Source of the DNA: Synanceia verrucosa
Taxonomy: Eukaryota > Chordata > Actinopteri > Perciformes > Synanceiidae
DNA: 64,000 nt
NCBI GenBank assembly: GCA_029721515.1
Contig: CM056562.1
Span: 15,037,335 to 15,101,334, forward strand
Direction: 5' to 3'
The position numbers and the translations under genes were made by a program. The notes beneath the pieces are model-generated. The model was not told where the DNA came from. It did not search any database and saw only the letters and a program-made list of their open reading frames with translations. Shown here piece by piece: positions 40,801 to 52,800 of this stretch. Numbering within the stretch: position 1 is the first letter of the stretch; the number at the start of each line of letters is the position of its first letter.

Positions 40801-43800
40801 AATAAGAGGGTGCATGGAAACAGTGCTGATCTGTTTCCTTTCTCATCTTTTGTCATCTGTCTGCAGCCTCTGCTCTAATCACTGCTGTCTATGAAAGCCA
40901 TTGGCTCATTTGTGGCCTTGTTATTTCCCAGAAACTCTCGGCCTGGGCATATCTGCTTGTTACTCCATTTTTGGCCAAGATGGAAGGATTAAGGGCAAGG
41001 ATCATCAAGAATCTGTTATCCCCGTCTGTTGTCTTCTGTTAAAGACTGAATTTTTATCCTTTTTGACAATCTGATAATTGATTTGCTGCACAAATCACAC
41101 CCATTGAGAGCACCTTTATCATTTTGTGCCATTGCACTGACAAAGAAATTCCTGATGGGGGAGAGGGGCTCCACTTTAATCCACTAGTACACTAGTACAG
41201 ATCTGTCTGTTCCACAGAACCACTGCTGCAAACAACGTCCTAATTAGTTTTTTTCTTGTCCTCCTTTATATATATTTCACGTGAAAGAGCCTTTGAGTTG
41301 CGTCGCTGCATACGCCAGGAAATGAGTTGACAGATTAAAACAGAAGATGAATACAGTTTGAGATTGAAGATATGGCTGACATTTTATTTCATCAAAGTGA
41401 CAGGAAATTGATATGTAGATGTTTATTCAGGAGGGAGGTTTTTCCTCTCATGAAATGTTTGCTATTTGCCTCATCAGAAAATGGAAACTTCATATTTAAA
41501 GTTATTACATTTGCTCTGTGATCAGTCGACTGGAGTCACATGAGATGTGTTGAATCTGCACCTGTCATAAATTCACACAGTGGCCCTTTGCTCCCATAAT
41601 ACCATATGAGATTAGTAGTTCAGAACAATTAGTAGATTTGGATGTGAGTGCAGGGTTTGTGTTTCCTATCAGCAATAGGTGAATCTCAGAAATAGTATCC
41701 AAGTTGTCGTCGAATCAGCATGACTGTGTGTGCAGGTGAAAGTGTATATTGTGTTTAATTGTCCTCAGGAATTTAGTGAGGCAGGCGGACAATAAGGATG
41801 GAGATGGAGGGAAGAAGCAGAGGGTGGCAGATAGGCACACAGTGGTCCTCTATCACCATGGCAACTAGTCACAGCGAGGACAGGAGTGAAGCATTGAGTA
41901 ATTAAGTAGTGGAGGCACGTCGGCTACTCTCTTAGTGCTATGATATGTGTGTGTGTGTGTGTGTGTATAAACTCATGGTTTGTGAGTTTCTGGTGCCAAG
42001 GTTAATGCACTTCCTGTCTGAGCAAGGACAGCAGAGGTAACATTTAAGCTGCTGCTGCTGCTTCTTAACATGAGCAAAGTTCTCAGGCTCCAGTGTTGTC
42101 TGTGACAGTATGTACGTGTTTGTATGTATTTGTGTACATATTCAAGGCTTTGTGCTTCAATTAGAACTGTTCACAGACCTCCAGTTTCACTACAGTCTCC
42201 TTATCACAATCGTACACAGACAGGATCGACCAGGGGTCTACCACCAGAGGCTCTTTAGCCCTTCTGCAGTGGCTTCTTCTTTTTATTTTAATTCCATTAA
42301 TTCCATTTATTTTGTTGTGCAATTATCTTACAATAAAAAGGGATTTTTAACAGAAATATTTTGTCATTTAAAATATGCATCACTTACTGTCTGTTGTCAG
42401 CACCTGTACATGCAGATGGCTCATACTGAGTTTATGAACCTCCCCTCTGTAATCTAACCATGGATAAATAAAAAAGGAAGGTTCTTTGTTATAACAGATA
42501 AAAATAGAAAGTAAATATAATCAGTTTTCTTTGTTGCTGATCCATAGTCTCATAAATACAACAGAGTGGGAATCCTTTCCAACCTCAGAATAAAACTCTG
42601 CAGTGCTAACAGTATTGGCCTGTTATGCTCCCTGGGTAATGATACAAATATTGTGACACCATTTGATTTGGAGTTTGGACGGATGCGTTATGTAATTGGC
42701 TTGTCCTCCTTTCGGCTCACGCCAGAAGAACTTGATTAACTTAAGATGCCAAACAGCTCAGGCTCAGCTGCTGAGAAATGGAGCTTTACTGTGCTCGTTA
42801 GGAGACAAACCATGAATCAGTCCTTCCTTTAACTGCTATAGCCTTTAACTGAATTTCTTCTTTCATACTATCACATATCCCATATAAAACTTCATTACTT
42901 AAATCAGATCGTTGTTATGATTAAAATTGGTTCCAGACATTTTTGTTGCCAAGAGGACAAATCTCATTGCTGTAAATTATGTTAATGATCTTGATGTTTC
43001 CTCTTGTGCCATCAGCAGGTTCACTTATCTAGTGATCTATCAGAATCTCTACTAGATTCATTGGCACAACATTTGGTGTGGACATTTATGTTCCTCTCAG
43101 GATGGATTGTAAAAACTTTGTTGATCCTTAAACTTTTCATAACACTCCAATCCAGATTAAGTTCTGTCCAGTACCTTGAAAACTAATGACAAAATATCTC
43201 TAAGTTATTTCACTCAGTAAATGTCTGTTGTGGTTTTTACACCACTGTTCATTATAAATTAGGTGTGATTCAGATAATATGTGGCATACGTCAGTTTTCA
43301 CTGCAGAATGAAGAGGATGTCTTTACTGTCACTGAATGTGTGGTTTTTTTTCACCCTCTTGAACTGTCTGTCGTCTCCTCTTTTACAGAATGAAAAGCCT
43401 CTGGGTCATTCTGCAAGCAGGTCCAGCAATATATCAAAGGTGAGCAAAGCACACACAAATGGAAGAGAAAGTTTGAATGAATGATATCCTCCACCTTAGC
43501 GTAAGGAACAGAAAGACAGGAGGGCAGAGAGGTGGAGGAAGGCAGAGACTGACAGGCAGTGCAGTGAGAGCAGCTGATAACCTGCCTCTCTCACTTCACG
43601 TCACCTCGATCAGAGTCGCCCCTCTGATCAACCTCCAGAGAGCAGCCGTGGAGTTACACCTCAGCTCCTCAGCTCGCTGTGGCTGTCTGTCAAACAGGTG
43701 TTTCTCTCTGACTCTTGTCTTTCTTCATTTCCTCCCTTCCTTCCTCCGTCTCCTCTTCTTCTCTCCTTCAAGCAAAGCTGCACCCTCATCAAATCTGACT

Positions 43801-46800
43801 CCAGGGTTTCAATCGTTATTCTCCTGAGCTTCTTATAGATAGATTAAACCCTTTACTTGTGCTAATAGATGTCAGGGTCACTACATCACCATTGGGCCAC
43901 TCTTGCAATGATGTGGGCTGCTCTTTAAACGTGAGGGAGATGGAGTTATGAGTATGCTAACAATCATTTTCAGCTGGTTAAACAGAATATACTGTTCCTC
44001 TCTCAGACTAGAGAGGTGTGTATGGTTTAGTAAAACAAACAATAACACAGTTTACATTTTATTTCTATCCTAATTTTTATTTTCGCTCTTCTCTGTTGAC
44101 GGCTCTTATTTCATTCCCTATGCTGCTGCCACACTGGGATCATTAAAGGGTTATCTTATCTTAATACTGATTCCATTGTGAAACCAAAAGTGAACAGACC
44201 CACAATGTCCATTACAATGTTATTTACATTGTAAAATAGTGTTGTGTGCACAAATGCAGTGATTACAAAGTATGTCACAGTTGAACCAGGACATACCTGC
44301 AGTGTCAGGTAAAGGCTGGAATATCATTTTATGACTGCGTAATACGTCATCGTAGCTACGGAGACCCCTCGAGCCCTCGCAGTTCTCCGTCGTGATGCGT
44401 GTTGTGCAGCCCTGCCGTGAAATGCACCCCCTAAGCAAATCGCCTTAATATCGCAGACAAAAGCAGGGGAAAATACTATTTTATGATTTAATTATTTGTG
44501 AGGGAGATAGAAGAGAAGAACATTGGTTGTTTACAGTCTTTAAAACTCCTCTAAAGAGAAAATAACAGATGTTCTTCTCAACACAGAATCGGATAATAGC
44601 GAACGAAAAACCAACAACTTTCAGTATGCTCTGTGGAAATATACCCCAGCCATATTTACTAAATGAATTAAATGGATTTTTTGAGCAAGTTGAATGTATT
44701 TGACTTGCATTTCACAAGGCTAATCGATACTTTAGTTCCTGTCCTGTCCGCGCTGCTGCGGAGGCGACTTGTCTGTCTGTTTCTGTGTAGGGTTAGGGGC
44801 TGCATTTCACTGCAGGGGTGCAACTAGAGGACCAATCACAGCCCTTGTTGTCTCCGTTTTCCCTTGACGGTGTGACGGACTGTTAAAAAATATTTCATGC
44901 GCCCGGAAAGGACAGCGAAGAGGCTCTCCTTCAGGCTCTCCGGCAACACAGAGGGCTCTCCGTGTCTACATACAGCAATTTACGAAGTACTATAAATTGG
45001 CCTTAAGAACGAACAAAACAGTCAGATGTCTGTTATGAATGTGTGCTCATGCATGTGGTTAGTGTCAACAGTCAATTAACTCCATATAAATGACCTTTTG
45101 GCAGATGATAACATAATTTTGTACATTCTGTCCTGTAAATCTACAATTTTACTTTTGAAGAGTTACCGTTTTTACACAGATTAAAGAAAATACATGCTCA
45201 GTGAGTTTAACAGGAGCTGATTTACACATTTAATTATCTTTGGATAAAGCCAGGCTAACTGTTTCCCCTGCTTTCATTCTTTATGCTAAGCTAAATTAAC
45301 AGGCTGTAGATGATAGCTTCATATTTACCTGACAGATACTAGTCATATCATATCAGACTCATATTCATATACAGTCTTTATTCATTCATCATACATAACA
45401 TAACAAATACAATCAACATTGTCATTGTAAATAGAAATTATTATCATGTACTGACTGAACAGGCTTAGGCAGAAACAAAAGCTTATATGTATGCCTAACC
45501 TACCTACACACATCTTTGGCTACCCTTCAAAGTGAAATGAAATTCAACAACACAACAACAAAAACACAAACAACAAAAAAGTCATTCACATTGGTACCCT
45601 TCAAAAACAGATTTACAAATGAGTGTCTTCCATAAGCTTATTCCTATAACAGAAATACATCTCCTTTTAATACATATTTTTTTGCTTTTTGTACAGTAAA
45701 CTTAAATACTCCTCTCAATTCATATTTACTATTTAAGTATTGTAAATAATTTTTGCACCAAGTCGGAATTTTGCTCTGAACATTGTTTACATTACTTTAA
45801 AATAAAACAAGAACAAATAGAATATATCTGATCAAACTGTCAGCAACAAAGCTGTCAGGCATATTTCCCATAATGTCACAGAAGAAGAAGGTTTTTGTTT
45901 GGTGCCTGTGTGAAGCTGCTGCTGCAGGATACTGAAACTGACTAAATGTTTGACATCTTGCAGACTGCTTGGGACATCCCATTATTTCAGTCCATGCATT
46001 GTCATTGAATGTCCTCCCTAGACCTCCAGTCCTCTGATAAATGTGTGTGTGTGTATGGACTGATAGACATAAAGTATGCACGAGGCTGTTGAGTTTGACA
46101 GCTTTAATTAATAACCTGACGTCTGTCTGCCAGCTGGTGTTTCCTGCTCCTTCCTAAAGGGAAATACCACAGACTGGCAGCTTTTAAATCTGTGTTAATT
46201 GTTCTCTGGATGTACTGCTTTCAGTCTGAGTGCTCCAACAGAGTCAGAGTCTTCTCGTGACTGCAGAGGTTGCTGGTTTGAATCTCTAGACCAGTTTGGG
46301 ATACTGGGATCCAAACTCCTGACAGATATTGTCAACAACTTAAGCTGACCGTTACAGAGGTGTGATATTTATTTTCTCCAGCCTTAAACCACTCTCCCTG
46401 GAAGCTGCTTGAATCAGAATGTGATCTGAGAGACTACGGAAGATTATTTTATGCATATATGCAGTTTCCCTGCTCTCTGTAGTATTGGCAGGATGAAAGG
46501 GAAGATTTTTGTATTTCCAGCAGTGACTCAAACGCTCCTTTTTCACTGAAAGAATATTAAATATAGGTCAAGTTAATTTATGTTACACAGCTCTATAAAA
46601 TGAAAGAATTTGATTGATCACAGTAAAATGGACAGCCAGCATAAGAACTGAATTTACACGTGTCACTGTTGATGGCCGTTTAATGAAAGACCTTGACTGA
46701 CATGTTTGTTTGCATTGATTTCCACATGAGCTCTGGCCTGAGACAAAATAAGGACACCAAAACAAACTACGCACTGCTTCATATGGCTCAGATTCAAGCC

Positions 46801-49800
46801 GAATCACATCGGCTCACGTCAGATCAAATCAAAAATGAATGTGCTCATATCCAAATGTTGACCTACTTAAAAAGATAGCTCTCTACATAAATAACCACAG
46901 CCTCGGCCTGAGAGGGATATTTCATAATATCTCCAGTTTGGCACAACAATACAGGGGACGGAGATAACAACAGGAAAACAAGCTGCAGCGTTTAGCCAGG
47001 GGTTGAATTGTTTCATGAAGGTAATATTGCCTCCATCAGTGAGCTTGTCACTGTGGGGGATTAAGGTGTATGGTCTTCGATATAAATGTATAAGTGTATC
47101 CAAAGCCAAAAACTCATTATCTCTCGTCTGCTGTGTGTTTGTTTGCTCATTGAGTCATGTATTTGGAAGGTGTCTTTTATCGAGCTGTTTCTGTCTGGAG
47201 TTTAGTGAAGGAAAGGTGGATTTGAGGGCAAATAATCATCATTTTTTTTAAATGAAAGAACAGCAAGTGTGGAATGTGTAAAAGCTCTGAATGCTTTAGC
47301 GGGCTGAGGATTGCACAGTGATTTTGGCAGGAGTTGATTTTCCACTGGGCGAGGTCAGGAGGCTTCGCTGTAGCTGTTTCTCTCTTTAGCACGGTGCCAG
47401 GGAGCTGTGTGATGCCTCCTACACTGTTTGGGAAGGAATTAAAACTATTACAGTCCTCATAAAGACACAAAGCAGCAACCCACCGCTCAGCAGGCTGCCG
47501 TTGAGTCAGCCAAACATCTGGTCATCAGCTATTCAGGGCTGCAACTGTGTTGGTATTCAGTTTACTATTATATATAAGAGAGAAAAGCAGCATGAAAAGC
47601 ATGGATCATATTGCAGAAGCTGTGAGAAGAACATGTTGATGTTTGCTCAAAAGATGGCTTTAAAATGACTGAAACTAATTAGCATAACAGCTGTTTAGGA
47701 ATAAAAATGAAGGTGAATACATCGCCGCCAAAATGTCAAACTTCCTTTAAATTAAAATTTTTATCTTTGATTCAAAATAGTCGTAATTCAAGGTCCTCTT
47801 ACTTTTGCCAGTACTATCAGCTGAATCACATGATTCACCTCATCACAACTGAGCAAACCATGTCTGATGAAGCCAATGCAATGTGGTCAGAAGCTTGAGG
47901 AAAAGCCGATGTGATCTATTGGCAGCTCAACAACATGTGGTCCAATCACACTGCCTCTTCAGGCTGACGTATCCGGCGAGTTAAAATCTCCTCACTGGGA
48001 GGCAAAGATTTAGTGTTCCTCTTTTACCCCTAACTATTTCAAAGGTTATTCTTTGAAATGCCCCTGTGGATAGGAAATGAGAGCAGTAATTCTTTCCTCT
48101 ACAGATGGAGCTGGTTAAGGAAGAATGAAGACTGAGGTAATAGCAGATGTGATAAAAGAGGTGGTAGAGAAGGAAGAAAAGGTATAACAAGTGGGAAAAG
48201 CAATGATTTATGTGCAGCTGTGGAGAGTGCTTAAGGAGAGAGGTTAAATAAGTAGTTATGATAATGACTGTTTCCAAGCACAATAAAAAGGCTTCATTAA
48301 AGTGAGAGTAACACGTGATGCTGGATTATATCTAATTAGCACGTCAGAGCCGAATGAACCAAGACATGAGTGGGTAAATTTAAGTGTGAATACATATTTT
48401 CACAGTTTCTAAAATAAAATGAGGCCACCTCTTTGAGCAGAGATATCGTCCGCTGCAGTGTTCATTAAAGATCTTTGGCATAAGAGAGGGGAGATGACCG
48501 ACGCGTCTGTTTAATCATTACTGACTCAACTAACAGCTATCTCACACGAGATAACAACATAAATGGTTATCAGAAGCTCGATGGCACTGAAACATTATGT
48601 CTACAGAGCTCCATCCGGATACTATCCAGTGTCATCAGCGTAAACACTATCTGCCATTTTTATTAGTCTCATGATGCTTTAGCTCAGCATGTGTCATTGT
48701 TTTATTCCTTTTATTCGTCAGCATGTAGTTAAATATTGTAAAGTGCTGCTTGTCATCATGTTTTTATTGTCTATCAATGCTGTTCATTTTACATTTATAC
48801 TCCAGATGCCTGCAGCAGCCTCAGACAGCAGCCTTGAATGTGAACTATTAAAATAAGAACATGAAATTGAATATTAAAGAGACAAAAACAACCTTGGATG
48901 AACATTTAAAGAAGGACAACTGGGACAGTTAAAGAGTAACTGAGAAGGGCATAGCTGGATATTGGATTTTCTATCGATTAGTTTCAGGCCACGAGCCATA
49001 AATTTCCCCTTAGTTAGAAGTGAAATCAATAGGTAATTAGTTTCGTATTGAAATTACCCCCCCTCCCTTTACGTTAGTAACCCAAACACTAATACCCACT
49101 AAGTATACTGTCTCCCTTTGGATACATAGTTAAAGGAGTAGCTGAGCATATTGTGAAATATGCTTATTCACTTTCTTGTTGAGAGATGCTTTATATCACT
49201 CCATTATGTCTGAATGCTAAATATAAAAGTAGAAACAGCTTAGTGTAAACACTGGGAGCAGGAGGGAGCAGCTGGCCTCGCTCTGTCCAAAGTTTAGAAA
49301 TAAAAAAAGTACACCAAGAAGACACACAAGAAGTTTTCTTGTCCAGTTTCTAATTTGGGAACCCATAAGATCTCACAAGTGACACACTTTCCTGGAAAAG
49401 CTTGGCCCGTAGCTGTTGTGGCTGGTGAGAAAGGGAGAAGAAAAAGCTGATAGATGTTTGAAAAGTCCTTATTTTTTTTCCAGAAATAGAATCTCTTCAG
49501 CTGGAGCCACATCCATCTGTCGACACTGTACAGCACACAACAGTGGAGCGCTGGGTGCAGTGCAAACAATCATGTTATAGTGGCCAAAAGCAAGATGATT
49601 ACTGTGCTGACTAATTTAAGGCTAGTTGATGCTGACCGATGAGAAGCTAAAGCAGCGTTTGTGTAACAGTTCGGTATGATGGGAAAAGACTTTGTAAATG
49701 AACCACAAGTTTCATTTTTAAACCATTTGAAGTAATCCTCACTGTGCCGTTTGTGTAAATATTGGTGAAAGCTGCAGTAGATGAGGCTGAAGTATTTTAT

Positions 49801-52800
49801 TATATCATCCTTATGCCTGCAGGTGCATCTGTTTCAGTATTCTCTGTGGACGCTGAACTAGTCAACAGCCTCACGTCCTCCAGCTGTGCCTCTCTCAGCG
49901 CCTCATTCTTCATAACACTCCCTCATGTCTCGCAGTCTGTCTCCTGAGCGCAGCCTGGTGTTTCAGACAGATTTTTGCCCAGCAATACTTCAATCAGACA
50001 GATTAACTGCCAGTATCGTGTTTTTCCTTTTTATCATCCTGTGCATCCGTGCATGTCGCACTTTTACTCTTTTTCTGTAAAGATCAGATTCAGGTGCTGA
50101 TCATCACCACAGGACCTTTCCTGGCAACGCAGGAAATATGATTTGATCCTGTCTGTTGAATAATACAGTAGTAATACATAACTTTGTTTTGTTCTTTAGG
50201 CGGGCAGCCCAACTTCAGTGAACGCTCCATGCAGTTTCTCCAGGACGTCAGTTTCTCCCTCCAGCCAGGACATCTGCAGGTACAAACCATCATTCCACTC
50301 TCACTCCCAGTCGTTTCTGTCCACAGCGATGTGAACACCTGAGCACAGTAATTTAAATCTATTAATCACTTCATTAGTGCTCAAGAACCAGTGATTGAAG
50401 TTTACCCTTAACCTTTGAGCAATACACTGTCACTGTGTGAAGTAGCCTTATCTGCGTGTAATCTGCTGTTAGATTTTATGCAGACATGGGCCTTCTGGTA
50501 TTTTTATGCAGCTGCAAATCCCCTGAAAACTTTTATGTCCCTTTTTAATTTTTTTTTGTTTTCAAGTGCATGATGTCTTCTCCATTTATCTTTTTTTGTC
50601 TTTTCTAATTCCTTCTCCTGCCGTCCTTTACCACATCAATCACGTTCCTCTTTCATGAACACACATATGCTCGAACACTTTCCCAGCAGCGGTCAGGATC
50701 AGGACTGTCAGAAGCAGACTGCAGTGGTTCTGCTGAATTCAAACGGTAAAACCTGTCAAGGTTCAGGTGGTATCTCAGTGACCACCCTCTGCACAGACGC
50801 CTCCAAACACCCCAAACAGCGAGACTGGCTCTCCCTGCTCCGCCCCTCCTCCACCAACAGCCGCCCTAGCGGCTCGCTCAGGTTTTCTGTGTCTCTGAAC
50901 GACGTGGGCCAACGTGTGGATAGCCTTTGTCGAGGTTTGCACTTCATAGACCGCACCTGCTCCGAAGGAGAGCTGGAGCTGAAGCCCGAGCCACCTGGTT
51001 CAGACCGAAGGGCGCACGCACTTAACAGCAAGCTGGCTGCCACACTCACACACCAGAACCCAAATCCAGCCTTGTCGACACGCACCCACCCCCACCTTAT
51101 CCCCTCCTTCACCAACAACTACAAATACATGTTGGGCATCCCTCCCGCCAATTGTTTCCCATCTGACCCTGCCACCATTGCACCTCCTCCTCCTCTTCTT
51201 TCCAACACCCACCTCCACCCTCATCTCTCTCCGAACACCAACTTCCTCCGTCTCCTCCTCCCCTTCTCTCGATCCTCTACCTCGGCCAGCCTGCAGTGCT
51301 GTGAGCTGGGCAGCTACGCCTCTCACCTCCACATCACCAAGTCCTCCAGCGTCCTGCTGGAAGGAAGCGAGTCAGGGTTTCCTGTCGAGGATCTCGTGGG
51401 AGATGATGATGTGTTTGAGGAGGACCGGCCCAGTTTAGGTCCAAGGAGAACAAGCCAGCTGGCCACCCCAGAAACAGTCACTCTGACTGGTACAGATGCT
51501 CTTCTCGCCCCCCTGTGCTTTATGGATGAGGACAGCGACTTGGACTGCTACCCGTCTGATTTGTCAGAGAAAACTGGGCCACTGTCACCCTATTCCCTGT
51601 CTGGAGACTGGTGCAGGTGGGTGACTGTCTGGACGGTATAATCCACACCCACCCTTCCTGTGACTTGGTAGAGCCCAGTCCATCCCTGTGGCGTAGCGTG
51701 GCAGTGAACCCCAGAGCTCTGTGGAGTAGTGGAGAGCTTCTCATCCTTGAGTGTATCTAGTATTTGTCCTCACTACCTCTGCTCGGAGAGCAGTTGTTAA
51801 TCAGGAAAACCTGCATCGATGCTTTAGTCTACACACACACTGCGACTCCATCAGCTGTCCTGATTCAACCCCTCATGCGTGTCTAGAACAGATATATGAC
51901 TTAATTTCATTTCATAACATTTCATTTCACACCAGTTATCTCAGTGGTGTGCCATGTTTTTCACTGTGCTGTCAAGCTGTGTTTTTAAAATAATTTTTCA
52001 CTGTTACTAGATCGATGAGGCATTACAGTGTCTTAGACTGGAAATTTGTGATTGATTTTGCCCATAAGCTTTAATCTTCACAGTAGAGGCAGGAATACGG
52101 GGCAGTGGCAACACTGAGGAAAAGATACAGGGGCAGAGGTTAGGGTAGAAAATTCAATAGTCTTAAGGAAAGGAGTGTGTGTGAGAGAGAGAGAAATAGT
52201 GTAGAGAAGCAGAATAACACTGAACAGGGGCACAATAACACTGACCTGGAGTCTGTTGGTATGGGTCAAACAGGTCATCATCAGTCTTTTTCAGGAGTGA
52301 CAGGAGTGAATCTGATAGGCAGAGCTCTGCTGTGTTAGGAAGGACAGATAGTAATATTTGGTTACAGAGTAGGTCATGGTTGTGTGGCCCCTACAGGTAG
52401 TAGATGTAGCAGAAGATCTTACTAATTGTTTTTAGCCTTGCATAGGTCACGCTGAGGCCCTCTGGGTTATGGTATCTGCCTGTCAATACTCTGCCTGGCA
52501 GCAGTTCACTAATGAGTGTGAAGTCTTAAGCACAAAGGAATGTCAATTAAATATGCCTGTCTTGTCTTGTTTTTTTTTGGTCCCTCAGCTCTGGGCTATG
52601 CTTGCAGTTAGTTTCAGATTATAGGTCTTATATAGTTTGTCGGCTCAGCTGTGGGATGAAGGAGAAGCATGAGCTTAGAATTGGCAAGGTGACCAGGATC
52701 AGAGATCAGGAGACAGATTATTGGCTTCAAATAGCCTGCGAAGTCTCTGACCGCACACAAACAAACACATGGTGGCAGCTTTCTGTCAGGTGGCTAGAAG

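Larger units (their letters stand above)
15390..43388 (+). other. marchf8: marchf8 intron after first coding exon (28 kb)
   Basis: Bounded by gtatgt at 15390 and ttttacag ending at 43388. Holds interspersed repeats (15.4 kb, 16.0 kb, 33.5 kb, 39.7 kb), a Harbinger-like fragment (24.9-25.3 kb), a fold-back element (32.5-33.1 kb), microsatellites (18.0, 20.5, 34.8, 41.9 kb), homopolymer runs (poly-T near 30.02 kb, poly-A near 37.89 kb) and a promoter-like segment with a possible alternative first exon (34.6-35.2 kb). The stretches 16.1-18.0, 18.1-20.5, 20.6-24.9, 25.3-32.4, 35.3-39.7 and 39.9-41.9 kb show no supported coding exon or RNA gene to me; short ORFs there lack family resemblance. Confidence 0.85.
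43440..50199 (+). other. marchf8: marchf8 intron between coding exons 2 and 3
   Basis: 6.8 kb between gtgagc and ttctttag. Holds a possible LINE tail (44.1 kb), an inverted-repeat element (44.4-44.8 kb) and a probable minus-strand retroelement 3' end (45.36-45.84 kb). From 45.9 to 50.2 kb I see nothing beyond short ORFs without recognisable similarity. Confidence 0.85.

Noticed and set aside
43477..43827. 116-codon + strand ORF just after coding exon 2
   Set aside because: The exon ends in a clean donor at 43440 and the ORF starts after it in another context; residues are low-complexity Leu/Ser/Phe from C/T-rich DNA.
46260..46330. Possible tRNA-derived SINE (ggtttgaatctc resembles a B box)
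   Set aside because: No matching A box, no tRNA fold and no recognisable SINE body nearby.
50756..51332. Minus-strand ORFs of 120 and 110 codons and a + strand 86-codon ORF
   Set aside because: All overlap the cassette exon in other frames and are shadows of it.
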